From positions 310,001 through 374,000 of the forward strand of contig CAUBJF010000001.1 of assembly GCA_958436175.1 (NCBI GenBank): a stretch of 64,000 bases of DNA, written 5' to 3'. The notes under the pieces are model-generated. The model saw only the letters and a list, made by a program, of their open reading frames with translations. It did no database searches and was not told the origin of the DNA. Source of the stretch: an uncultured Muribaculaceae bacterium. GTDB lineage: Bacteria; Bacteroidota; Bacteroidia; Bacteroidales; Muribaculaceae. Made by a program: the position numbers and the translations under genes. Position 1 is the first letter of the stretch; each line of letters starts with the position of its first letter. Shown in pieces: positions 27,324 through 35,723 of this stretch.

Positions 27324-28856
27324 TCAAATACGTATATGGACGGGTGAACCTTCAACATGAATAGCGGCACATTCCGACGAAATCTGTCCGGCAGTTCCGA
27401 CAGGACAGTGATATTCGCAGGAACCGCAGCCGATGCATATGCTGTCGTTGACAACTGGGCGCATATTGCCGTTTTCCTGCTGCACCATAGTAATAGCGAC
27501 TGCCGGGCAATGACGGGCACAGTTCCCGCAGCTCTGTCCATAGGCTGCCGAGATACAGGCCTCGGGATCGATAACGGCTGTACCTATCTTTATAGCCGTC
27601 TTCTCGGCTTTGTCGATGGGTCGCATAGCTCCCGTCGGGCAGACTTCGGTACATGCTGTGCAGTCCGGTCGGCAATAACCTTCCGTGAACACCATGACTG
27701 GCTGCATAAAATTCGATAAAGAAGTCGAAGGCTTCAGCACGCTCGACGGACAGCGACTGATGCACAGCTGGCAAGCCGTACAGTGACTGCGGAAATTGGC
27801 GAGACTGAAAGCACCGGCCGGAACAGCAGGAGCTGCACCGGCATGAGCCTTCTTATTCTTGATAGGCGCAAGGCCGCCGTCGGTGGCCTTGTCGGCAGCC
27901 TTTAACGCGAGAGAACCGGCCATGATAGTAGCTCCGAAAAGGAAAGCACGGCGTTTGTCGTCTGGTTTGGCCTGCGCTACTGTCTCCTCCTTCTCACGTT
28001 TGGGACGGCGGAAGCTGTAGGATATGGCATTCTGTGTACAGTTGTTGATACAATCCATACATACCACGCAGCGACTGTAGTCAATCTTATGGTTCTTCGT
28101 ATCGATACATTCGGACTTGCACTTACGACCACATGAACCGCAGCGATTACACTTGTCCGTATCGATCACGGGCTTGAGAAGAGAGAAACGAGAAAGGAAG
28201 CCGAGGAGTGTTCCGACAGGACAAACAGAGTTACAGTACAGCCGACCATCTTTCCAGGACATCACAGACACAACGACGAGACTTATGATAGCAATTACGA
28301 GGACGGCGACATTGAATGCCAAACCTGCCGGATATCCGGATATGAGATATGTACCGTGGTCGGCAGCAGCATCAGCAATAGCGACGACTCCGCTACGCCA
28401 TGCCGGAACAAATATCTGGCCTGCGATGCGTCCGTAGGAGCTATAGGGGTCAAGAATACCTGCGAAGGAAGATGCAATGATGCCGAAAAGGCCTAAAACA
28501 AGCAGGAATATGAAGAGACCTAAGAAGCTAAGACGAAGCGCCTTATATTCCTTCTTGTAGGAGAAGCGGCCGAGACGGCGTTTGTTTCGCGGCATGAACC
28601 ACTTACGTACACGCCCTACCACGTCCTGCCATATACCCAAGGGGCAGATGACGGAGCAATAGACACGACCCAGGAGCAGTGTCAGAACCACCAGCACGGC
28701 TATGGCAACGAAATTGAGCGACAGCAATGCCGGAATCAGCTGATACTTAGGCAGCCATGACAGATACTCGGCCGCCGTCCCTGTAAAGTCGACGAATACA
28801 AGCGTTATGGCCGTTATCGACAGGACTGCAAGAAGAATACGGATAAACTTAAGCAT
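27324..28856 (-). CDS. NapH/NapG-like membrane iron-sulfur fusion protein
   Basis: 510 residues. Residues 1-210 form five or so membrane helices with CSVICPLGIWQD and CNSVCPVGTLLG, the paired Cys motifs of NapH/NosR-type quinol-linked proteins. Residues 236-273 bind two [4Fe-4S] clusters (CNRCGSCGRKC, CVVCMDCINNC). At 301 a twin-arginine-like motif (KRRAFLFGATIMAGSLAL) starts a second hydrophobic segment. Residues 359-490 form a four-cluster ferredoxin like NapG (CTACQLCISRC, CRPDCTACTEVC, CGNCARHC, CIGCGSCEYHC). It therefore looks like NapH fused to NapG, passing quinol electrons outward. It is followed directly by the Tat-exported reductase. Confidence 0.85.
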   Translation of the reverse strand: MLKFIRILLAVLSITAITLVFVDFTGTAAEYLSWLPKYQLIPALLSLNFVAIAVLVVLTLLLGRVYCSVICPLGIWQDVVGRVRKWFMPRNKRRLGRFSYKKEYKALRLSFLGLFIFLLVLGLFGIIASSFAGILDPYSSYGRIAGQIFVPAWRSGVVAIADAAADHGTYLISGYPAGLAFNVAVLVIAIISLVVVSVMSWKDGRLYCNSVCPVGTLLGFLSRFSLLKPVIDTDKCNRCGSCGRKCKSECIDTKNHKIDYSRCVVCMDCINNCTQNAISYSFRRPKREKEETVAQAKPDDKRRAFLFGATIMAGSLALKAADKATDGGLAPIKNKKAHAGAAPAVPAGAFSLANFRSHCTACQLCISRCPSSVLKPSTSLSNFMQPVMVFTEGYCRPDCTACTEVCPTGAMRPIDKAEKTAIKIGTAVIDPEACISAAYGQSCGNCARHCPAVAITMVQQENGNMRPVVNDSICIGCGSCEYHCPVGTAGQISSECAAIHVEGSPVHIRI

Positions 28857-28868
28857 CAGTCATACAAA

Positions 28869-29543
28869 TTAGAATCCGAAATTATAGCCGATGGTTATAG
28901 CGATATTGTTGTCATGGTACTTGAGATTCTTCTTCATCGAATCAGTCATGCCGACTGTGCCGCTAATCTGGAACACATAGGAACCGTAAGTAGCACCAAC
29001 ACCGAACTTCCAGCCGATGGAGGCACGGTTGATACTGTCCCAGCATGATTCGCTTTCGGAACCTTTGAGATTGCCCTGCTTGACAGTCATATGGTACTTG
29101 CCGACGAGGCCGTAATTCAGGACAGGACCGGTAAATGCCGAGATGGCAACTGGCTGAAAATCGAATCGATAGCCGAACTGGAAGGGCACACGGAAGCCGA
29201 AACGGCGCACCGAAAGGTCTGCTGTCATGCCTTCGAGTTCGGTGTCGGCGAGTTCTATGTCACTGCCCATAGTATTGTAATAGATGCTTAGACCGGGTTC
29301 GAAGTAGAGATTCTTCCACAAGGGGATGTTGAGAATTCCACCGAGATCGAAACCGGCTCCGCTGTCGAACATATCGAAGGAAACGTTGTCTTCCGAGACA
29401 TCGCCGGGGCATGAGATGTCGAGGCCGAGACGAGCTCCGAAATAAACTTTGTTATCAGGGTTGTCGAAGATTTCATCCTGTGCAAGAGCAGTCATCGAAG
29501 AGCCTGCCAACAGGACAAGAAGGGTGAGGACAAGTTTTTTCAT
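28869..29543 (-). CDS. Outer-membrane beta-barrel protein (porin-like family)
   Basis: 224-residue exported protein with signal peptide KKLVLTLLVLLAGSSMTALA-Q. The body alternates hydrophobic residues in about eight strands (KVYFGARLGLDISC; LYFEPGLSIYYNTMG; RFGFRVPFQFGYRFDF; GWKFGVGATYGSYVFQ) and ends with the aromatic terminus AITIGYNFGF, as expected for BAM-assembled barrels. It fits the small outer-membrane beta-barrel family (PF13568-like). It lies 12 bases upstream of the iron-sulfur fusion gene in the same transcript, but a functional link is not evident. The ATG at 29543 is preferred because it begins the signal peptide cleanly. Confidence 0.85.
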   Translation of the reverse strand: MKKLVLTLLVLLAGSSMTALAQDEIFDNPDNKVYFGARLGLDISCPGDVSEDNVSFDMFDSGAGFDLGGILNIPLWKNLYFEPGLSIYYNTMGSDIELADTELEGMTADLSVRRFGFRVPFQFGYRFDFQPVAISAFTGPVLNYGLVGKYHMTVKQGNLKGSESESCWDSINRASIGWKFGVGATYGSYVFQISGTVGMTDSMKKNLKYHDNNIAITIGYNFGF

Positions 29544-29578
29544 ATAAAGCAAAATATAGATTTTCCAATATCTTAAGG

Positions 29579-29609
29579 CAAAATTAATAAAAGATTTCTG
29601 TCATTCAAA
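29579..29609 (-). promoter_or_regulatory. Consensus promoter of the barrel/iron-sulfur/reductase operon
   Basis: On minus TTTG (29609-29606) and TAATTTTG (29586-29579) are 19 bases apart, an exact Bacteroidota promoter. It reads towards 29543 with a leader of about 30 bases. Confidence 0.75.
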
Positions 29610-29618
29610 AAAAAGAGC

Positions 29619-29626
29619 TACTTTTG
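29619..29626 (+). promoter_or_regulatory. -7 box of the GT39-type glycosyltransferase gene
   Basis: TACTTTTG matches TAnnTTTG, about 19 bases before the ATG at 29646. A TTTC near 29595 could be a weak -33. It overlaps the divergent minus promoter region. Confidence 0.55.
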
Positions 29627-29645
29627 CGACTGTCAAACGACATAT

Positions 29646-31247
29646 ATGCGACATCCGTATTCAAGATATTACTCCGGAGCTGCATTGTTGCTCTTTATGG
29701 CAGCTGCAATCCTTCTGTTGCCATGGCTCGGACTGACAGATTTCAATTCCAAAGGTGAGCCACGGGAAGCCATTGTCGCTGTTTCGATGTTGCAAAGCGG
29801 CGACTGGATTCTTCCTGTCAGCTCCGGCCAGGATATTCCGTTCAAACCGCCTTTCATGGCCTGGCTGATAGCCGCCTTCTCATGGCTTTTCAACGGAGGC
29901 ATAGTGTCTGTCTATCTCTCGCGCCTTCCATCAGCACTTGCCGGCATCGCCCTGACCATGACTTCCTACGCATGGGCATCCAAAATTCGCGGCCAGCGCT
30001 TCGGCCTGATAATGGGTCTTGTAGTGCTGACAAGCATAGAGGTATACCGCGCTGCCGACGCATGCCGAAACGACATGTTGCTCACAGCTTGTATGGTCGG
30101 AGCCCTGTACCTGCTCTACGATCTTCACGAAGACTACAAACGTCCCGGACGTTTCTGGTGCTGGCTCGCCACTATCATCCTGCTGTCGTGCGCCGTACTG
30201 ACAAAAGGCCCAGTCGGAGCGCTACTCCCTTGCTTCGTCGCAGGAGCTTACTATGTGTTCCGCGGCGACAGTTTCTTCCCTACTTTCTTCAAGATGATAG
30301 GTCTGGCGCTCGCAGCTATGCTCATCCCGGCGCTATGGTACTACGCCGCATGGACACGCGGAGGGGAACGTTTCTTCCAGCTGATGTACGAGGAAAATAT
30401 ACAGCGTCTTACAAGCACGATGGGCTACAGTAGTCACGTCAAACCTATCTGGTACAATTTCGTGACGATTATTGCCGGTATGTGTCCCTGGACTCTTGCC
30501 GCGCTCCTGGCTCTATTCTCGATAAGGAAGTGGCACTGGTCGCCCCTCAAACCAGCCGGAATGTTCGCCGTGACAGCCGTTGTGCTGGTTGTAGGTTTCT
30601 ACTGCATACCCGAAAGCAAACGCAGCGTTTATCTGCTCCCGGCCTATCCCTTCATAGCCTACGGAGTAGCCTCCATCCTCGCGGAGTATGAGGCATGGCG
30701 ACCTGTGAGAGCCTACGCATGGATAATCGCAGTCCTGGGAATAGCAGCCCCGATAACTTTCGGCGTGCTTCAGTTCTTCCCTGTCGACAAGCTGACACTC
30801 ACCCCCATCCCATGGTGGGGCTACATTATGCTTCTGATACCTATCGGTGCCTCCATTCAGTGGATGCGACATCACGGCGACACAGCTGTCAACGTCGGAC
30901 TCATCGTAGGCAGCCTACTGCTCGCATATTCCTCAACCGTAAAGCCCTCTGTTCTCAATCCCAAGAGCGACATCCGGGTGGTCGACAGGCTAAAAGAATC
31001 GGGAGCCCGGGTACTGACTCTCGAATACGAGCCAGGCTACCGCCTCTTTACACTCAACTTCTATCTCGACGACAAGATCAGGCCTGTAGCCTCTATCGAA
31101 GAGGCCGGTCGATACCCGTCCGGAACGCTAATGCTTGTCTCCGAACGTTCTGACACTACAGGATTATATAAAAACTTCATATATGAGGACTTACTGCCCC
31201 GTTCTTGCGACCATCGCGAGAAAGTTGGACTCGCAGTCCGAAAATAA
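29646..31247 (+). CDS. GT39/ArnT-type membrane glycosyltransferase
   Basis: Multi-pass glycosyltransferase of the PMT/ArnT group, 533 residues with 10-12 helices. The first periplasmic loop has the catalytic-type acidic motif TDFNSKGEPREAIVAVSML followed by SGDWILP and FKPPFMAWLIA, as in polyprenyl-phosphate-sugar transferases. DACRNDMLLTACMVGALYL and VLTKGPVGALLP follow, and KRSVYLLPAYPF lies late. The enzyme would transfer a sugar from undecaprenyl phosphate to lipid A or another envelope acceptor on the periplasmic face. The acceptor is unknown. Ferritin follows after 15 bases and may share the transcript. Confidence 0.88.
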   Translation: MRHPYSRYYSGAALLLFMAAAILLLPWLGLTDFNSKGEPREAIVAVSMLQSGDWILPVSSGQDIPFKPPFMAWLIAAFSWLFNGGIVSVYLSRLPSALAGIALTMTSYAWASKIRGQRFGLIMGLVVLTSIEVYRAADACRNDMLLTACMVGALYLLYDLHEDYKRPGRFWCWLATIILLSCAVLTKGPVGALLPCFVAGAYYVFRGDSFFPTFFKMIGLALAAMLIPALWYYAAWTRGGERFFQLMYEENIQRLTSTMGYSSHVKPIWYNFVTIIAGMCPWTLAALLALFSIRKWHWSPLKPAGMFAVTAVVLVVGFYCIPESKRSVYLLPAYPFIAYGVASILAEYEAWRPVRAYAWIIAVLGIAAPITFGVLQFFPVDKLTLTPIPWWGYIMLLIPIGASIQWMRHHGDTAVNVGLIVGSLLLAYSSTVKPSVLNPKSDIRVVDRLKESGARVLTLEYEPGYRLFTLNFYLDDKIRPVASIEEAGRYPSGTLMLVSERSDTTGLYKNFIYEDLLPRSCDHREKVGLAVRK

Positions 31248-31262
31248 TTAAAACCAACAAAA

Positions 31263-31781
31263 ATGCTTAGTCCTAAAATTCAAGACGCTCTCAACAACCA
31301 GATCAATGCCGAATTCTGGTCGGCATATCTCTACCTTTCGATGGGTATGCACTTCGAAAACGAAGGCCACGCCGGCCTCGCCAACTGGTTCCGCGTTCAG
31401 TTCAAAGAAGAACAGGCTCATGCCGAAATCTTCATGAACTACGTCATTTCCCGTGGCGGCCGCGTTGTCCTCAAAGCTATCGACGCTGTTCCCACGACAT
31501 GGGAATCGCCCCTCGCAGCTTTCGAAGCTACCTACGAACACGAACAGAAAGTGACTTCGCTCATCAACGGTATATACGCTCTCGCCGAAGCTGAAAACGA
31601 CTACGCCACACGCGGAAAACTCGACTGGTTCGTCAACGAACAGGTTGAAGAAGAAGAAACCGCAAAAGGTCTTATCGACCGACTGAAACTCATCGGCGAC
31701 AACGGCCTTGCCCTCTATATGCTCGACCAGAAGCTCGCAACCCGTGTCTACAACGTACCCGCACCACTTGCAGGCAAATAA
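31263..31781 (+). CDS. ftnA: Ferritin
   Basis: Iron storage ferritin subunit, 172 residues, forming 24-mer shells that oxidise and store iron. Ferroxidase ligands are visible in the first two helices (NAEFWSAYLYLS; FENEGHAGLANWF; FKEEQAHAEIF with the ExxH pair) and the later helix EQVEEEETAKGLID. The long loop and C-terminal helix are normal. Codon use is strongly biased, as expected for a highly expressed gene. It lies 15 bases after the glycosyltransferase and ends before a very strong bidirectional terminator. Confidence 0.96.
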   Translation: MLSPKIQDALNNQINAEFWSAYLYLSMGMHFENEGHAGLANWFRVQFKEEQAHAEIFMNYVISRGGRVVLKAIDAVPTTWESPLAAFEATYEHEQKVTSLINGIYALAEAENDYATRGKLDWFVNEQVEEEETAKGLIDRLKLIGDNGLALYMLDQKLATRVYNVPAPLAGK

Positions 31782-31794
31782 TCGACTCTTAGAA

Positions 31795-31855
31795 GAAAGA
31801 TAATAATAAGGAGGCGACAACCGCATTGGTCATCGCCTCCTTATTATTATCTTTC
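31795..31855. terminator. Bidirectional terminator with a perfect 23-bp stem
   Basis: The 23 bases at 31795-31817 are an exact inverted copy of 31833-31855, with a 15-base loop that can add three more pairs. The stem is GC-rich at the tip and AT-rich at the base, giving a T-rich tail on either strand. It separates the convergent ferritin and ClC genes. Confidence 0.85.
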
Positions 31856-31862
31856 CATATGA

Positions 31863-33668
31863 TCAGTCCTCGCAATAGTGGCGGAGAACGTGGCGGTAAG
31901 AGTTGAAAATCTTACTCTTGGAAACGAACCCGACGTACTTGCCATCCTCTACCACAGGGAGATTCCATGCGCCTGTGTCGTCGAATTTCTTCATTACCTT
32001 GTCCATGCTCTCGCCGACTTCTATACGGGCTGCCGGAGCAGACATGAAGGTACTGACACGCATACGGCGGTATAGCTCGGGACGGAACATGATATTGCGA
32101 ATATCGTCAAGAAGGACGACACCTACAAGCTCGCGTTTTTCATTGATGACCGGGAAGAGGTTACGGCTACTCTTGGCGATGATATCGACCATATCTTTCA
32201 GTGTCATCTCGGGATAGACAGGAAGAAAGTCAGTCTCTATCACATTATTGACCTTAAGAAGGGTCAGCACGGCCTTGTCCTTGTGGTGAGTCAGAAGCTT
32301 ACCCTGCTTGGCAAGGCGCATGGTGTAGATCGAATACGGTTCGAAAAATTTTATAGTGCCGTAGGATATTGTGCTGACAATCAGCAGGGGAAGAAACAAC
32401 TCGTAACCGCCTGTCAGTTCGGCGGAAAGGAATATCGACATGAGAGGCGCATGCATGACACCGCTCATGACTCCAGCCATGCCTATAAGTGCGAAATTCT
32501 TGGTAGAGAGCTCCACACCCAGACCGAAATGATTGGTAAGATAGGCGAAGAGGAAACCGGTCATACAACCGACATAGAGCGAGGGAGCGAAAGTACCACC
32601 GACTCCTCCGGCTCCATTGGTCGAGGAAGTCGCAAAAGCTTTGGTCAGGATGATAAGCCCGATAAACAGAGCCAGGAACCAGACCTGGGTACGGTCGCCG
32701 TAGAAAAGAGAACCGTTGACAATCGAAGATGTATCTCCTGCCAGCAGCCCGACGATAGAACCATAGCCTTCGCCATACAGCGGAGGAAAGAGGAAGACAA
32801 GCCCCGACAGTATCGTACAGCCTATCACGAGCTTCAGCCACGGGCTTTTGAAACGTCCGAAGAAGTTCTCCATCATGTTCATGACCCTTGTGAAATAGAG
32901 CGAGACAAAGCCGCACAAGAGCCCCAGGAGTATGACATAAGGTATGCGTGAGGTATAGAAATTTTCTGTCTGGGCAAAGAAGAACTCAAACTCCTGCCCC
33001 GTATAGACATAGGCGATAGTCGTGCTGGTGATCGAAGCTATCAGCAGAGGCATCACCGACACTGTCGTAAGATCCAGCATCAGGACTTCGAGAGTGAAGA
33101 GCATACCGGCGATCGGGGCTTTGAAAATACCTGCGATACCGGCTGCGGCACCGCACCCCACAAGTATCATCAGGATTCGCGGTGACAGCCTGAAAGCGCG
33201 TCCGAGATTCGAACCGATAGCCGCCCCTGTGTAGACTATAGGGCCTTCGGCACCGACAGACCCGCCAAAGCCTATAGTAACGGAACTGGCAATCACAGAA
33301 GTATATATATTATGCCGTTTCAGTCGGCTCTTATTCTGCGAAATAGCATATAGCACACGGGTTACACCATGGCTTATATTATCCCGGACTATATAGCGGA
33401 CATAGAGGAAAGTCAGGAACACGCCTATAGCCGGAAGAAGAATATAGAGGTAGTTGCCGCTCTCGAGATTGATATGCGAGGTCAGCATCCCGGAAATGAA
33501 ATGAATCAGGAATTTCAGGATTACGGCTGCGATACCGCTGAACAGTCCCACGAACAAAGCGAGCACTATCACGAAGTTTTTCTCCTTGATGTGCTTGTCG
33601 CGCCATATGAGGAATCGGAAAAACCAATCCCTGAAACCGTGTTTCTTTTCAATCTTTTCTTCTACCAT
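31863..33668 (-). CDS. ClC-family chloride channel with CBS domains
   Basis: ClC anion channel or Cl/H exchanger, 601 residues from the ATG at 33668. About 10-12 membrane segments include the selectivity signatures GFGGSVGAEGPIVYTGAAIG (gating Glu in GAEGP) and GIFKAPIAGMLFTLEVL, and later GGVGGTFAPSLYVG. The last about 140 residues are two CBS modules (EMTLKDMVDIIAKSSRNLFP; VGESMDKVMKKFDDTGAWNL), likely binding adenine nucleotides. An upstream in-frame TTG at 33680 is less likely as a start. It follows the sugar transferase by 33 bases. Confidence 0.94.
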   Translation of the reverse strand: MVEEKIEKKHGFRDWFFRFLIWRDKHIKEKNFVIVLALFVGLFSGIAAVILKFLIHFISGMLTSHINLESGNYLYILLPAIGVFLTFLYVRYIVRDNISHGVTRVLYAISQNKSRLKRHNIYTSVIASSVTIGFGGSVGAEGPIVYTGAAIGSNLGRAFRLSPRILMILVGCGAAAGIAGIFKAPIAGMLFTLEVLMLDLTTVSVMPLLIASITSTTIAYVYTGQEFEFFFAQTENFYTSRIPYVILLGLLCGFVSLYFTRVMNMMENFFGRFKSPWLKLVIGCTILSGLVFLFPPLYGEGYGSIVGLLAGDTSSIVNGSLFYGDRTQVWFLALFIGLIILTKAFATSSTNGAGGVGGTFAPSLYVGCMTGFLFAYLTNHFGLGVELSTKNFALIGMAGVMSGVMHAPLMSIFLSAELTGGYELFLPLLIVSTISYGTIKFFEPYSIYTMRLAKQGKLLTHHKDKAVLTLLKVNNVIETDFLPVYPEMTLKDMVDIIAKSSRNLFPVINEKRELVGVVLLDDIRNIMFRPELYRRMRVSTFMSAPAARIEVGESMDKVMKKFDDTGAWNLPVVEDGKYVGFVSKSKIFNSYRHVLRHYCED

Positions 33669-33701
33669 AACAAAACCCAAACAGAATCTTAGCTGTGTAT
33701 G

Positions 33702-35126
33702 TCATTTGCCTCGTCCACGGAGGACCGTGTTGACAGTATGAAAGAGTATCTTGAGATCGACACCCAAGGATACATTATTAATATAAAGAAGGTCATAGGT
33801 GGCACGCTCCACCATCTGGTCGATAGTACTGGCGTATCCGAATTTCACCATGCCCCAGGATGTTATTCCGGGGCGTACCTGTTGAAGAATGCCGAAAGCC
33901 GGGAGGCGTTCCATAATTCGCGAAACATAATACGGCCTCTCCGGCCTAGGCCCTACCAGCGACATATCGCCTTTGAGCACATTCCAGAACTGAGGGAGCT
34001 CGTCGAGACGAAAGCGACGGAGTGTACGGCCAAAACGTGTTATGCGCACATCGTCCTCCGACGAAAGCCGCGGGCCATCTTTCTCCGCATCGACCCTCAT
34101 GCTGCGGAATTTCACTATATGAAAGGGTTTGCGTCGCAACCCGATACGTTCCTGCCGATAGAAGACTGGGCCCGGGGAGTCTATCCGGACACAGAGCGCA
34201 AGAACCAGGAACAGCGGAGACAAGAGCGCCAGTGACAACGTCGAGATAATGACATCCGATATGCGCTTGAGATTAGCCTCTGTCGCCGAAATACTGCCGC
34301 TGTTGATATCAACCAACGGTTCTGTCACCACAGAGCTTACCCTTGGTTTTAAGGTGCTGACGCTGTACGCATCGGGGGTGATATAGATTGGCATATCGAG
34401 CTGATAGAGCCATCCCAGTTCGCCGAGCGACACCCCCGGCTGCCCTTTATAGCAGATCACGATAGTCGCCCCTATCCGGTGCTTCCTTATAAGATGCTGA
34501 ACCTCATCAAAACCATAGACCGGCAAACCCGCTATTTCTTTCTCCCGTGGCGAACCGTCGGCACTAACACATGCCACCGGACATATGCCTGTACTTTTTG
34601 AGTTGGCAACAAGCTTTCTTACATCAGCCTCGGCATCGGGAATCACGCCCAGGACAAGCGCCGGTACGGAATAGCAGCCGCTTCGTATGCGCCGTATATG
34701 TTCACGCAGAAGCAAGAGCCTGAAAATAACGTCCGGAAACGCGAGAAGAAGGAAGAGTATCAGTATCAGCTCATAGTTTGTGAGACGTTCCGGGATATTG
34801 TCATCGATCATCGCCGTAAAATATATGCCGAGAGTCGCAATGGCACTTACAGCCACCGTGTTCAGCACTTCATCGAGACGGGAACGGAATATGGCTTTCG
34901 ATTTATTGTAGGCCCCGGAAACAAGATACAGAATCACCATGCAAAAAGGCACCACGGCCTGCCCAAGGAGAATATCGGACCGTACAAGGAAATGCGCCAG
35001 GTCGGTATCCATCCAGTTGACAGGCAGAGAGAAATAGCGCACGACGGTGAACAGCAACCACGATATGTTTGCTGCCACAAAATCGGACGCGACATAGGCG
35101 ATCCTGTTTTTCCCTGCTTCCTTCAT
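33702..35126 (-). CDS. Polyprenyl-phosphate sugar phosphotransferase (WcaJ/WbaP type)
   Basis: Membrane enzyme that starts capsule or exopolysaccharide repeat units by moving a sugar-1-phosphate to undecaprenyl phosphate. The 474 residues have four N-terminal helices, a central Rossmann-like region (about 160-270), a fifth hydrophobic segment (VIISTLSLALLSPLFLVLAL), and then the catalytic domain. That domain has DSPGPVFYRQERIGLRRKPF, KFRSMRVDAE, RRFRLDELPQFWNVLKGDMS and LVGPRPERPYY. No other polysaccharide genes are adjacent, so it is an orphan initiator. It follows tsaC by 9 bases. Confidence 0.93.
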   Translation of the reverse strand: MKEAGKNRIAYVASDFVAANISWLLFTVVRYFSLPVNWMDTDLAHFLVRSDILLGQAVVPFCMVILYLVSGAYNKSKAIFRSRLDEVLNTVAVSAIATLGIYFTAMIDDNIPERLTNYELILILFLLLAFPDVIFRLLLLREHIRRIRSGCYSVPALVLGVIPDAEADVRKLVANSKSTGICPVACVSADGSPREKEIAGLPVYGFDEVQHLIRKHRIGATIVICYKGQPGVSLGELGWLYQLDMPIYITPDAYSVSTLKPRVSSVVTEPLVDINSGSISATEANLKRISDVIISTLSLALLSPLFLVLALCVRIDSPGPVFYRQERIGLRRKPFHIVKFRSMRVDAEKDGPRLSSEDDVRITRFGRTLRRFRLDELPQFWNVLKGDMSLVGPRPERPYYVSRIMERLPAFGILQQVRPGITSWGMVKFGYASTIDQMVERATYDLLYINNVSLGVDLKILFHTVNTVLRGRGK

Positions 35127-35135
35127 CGGGCAAGA

Positions 35136-35723
35136 TCAGGGTCTTAAGATCTTGAAAAGTCCACCGGTCGAAAGCCTTATCACGGTCGAAGGCTGTGATT
35201 GTCCGGGCTGCTCGTCACGTCGCGACAGACACACATAGTCAACAGCTTCAAGGATTTCCGGCGGAATCTGGGTAAATACCTCCGGGGCCGGCTGCCCGCT
35301 GACATTGGCCGATGTCGAGACGACAGGCTTCCTCAAGGCCATGCATAGAGCACGGCTGAAAGCTTCACGGGTGAGACGCACTCCGATGCTTCCATCCTCG
35401 GCAAGCAGTTCGGGTGCAATGCGAGCCGAAGCCAGCGGCTTGTCGTAGACGATTGTCACAGGCTTTTCAGAATATTCTATAAGCAGGTAGGCCACATCAG
35501 GAACCTCGTCGATGGTCCTCTCGAGTTGTGCCTCGGAACCGACAAGTGTAATGAGCGCTTTGCTGTCAGCTCGATGCTTGATTTCAAAGACCTTGCGAAC
35601 AGCTTCACTGCAACATGCGTCACATCCTATGCCCCAGACAGTGTCTGTAGGATAAAGAATCACACCGCCGCGACGGAGAACATCGACGGCAGCGCGTATA
35701 TCCTCGTTGAATTGTTCGTTCAC
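35136..35723 (-). CDS. tsaC: Threonylcarbamoyl-AMP synthase
   Basis: Makes threonylcarbamoyl-AMP from Thr, bicarbonate and ATP, the first step of the t6A37 modification of ANN-decoding tRNAs. The 195 residues have the YrdC fold signatures GGVILYPTDTVWGIGCDA, KHRADSKALITLV, SIGVRLTREAF and VVSTSANVSGQPAP. It lacks the Sua5 C-terminal domain. It overlaps the end of tsaB by 4 bases, so the two t6A genes are translationally coupled, which strengthens both calls. Confidence 0.95.
   Translation of the reverse strand: MNEQFNEDIRAAVDVLRRGGVILYPTDTVWGIGCDACCSEAVRKVFEIKHRADSKALITLVGSEAQLERTIDEVPDVAYLLIEYSEKPVTIVYDKPLASARIAPELLAEDGSIGVRLTREAFSRALCMALRKPVVSTSANVSGQPAPEVFTQIPPEILEAVDYVCLSRRDEQPGQSQPSTVIRLSTGGLFKILRP

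Noticed and set aside
27323..27541. An N-terminal extension of the aldo/keto reductase.
   Set aside because: It runs inside the iron-sulfur fusion gene; the Tat signal begins at the ATG at 27322, one base after that gene's stop.
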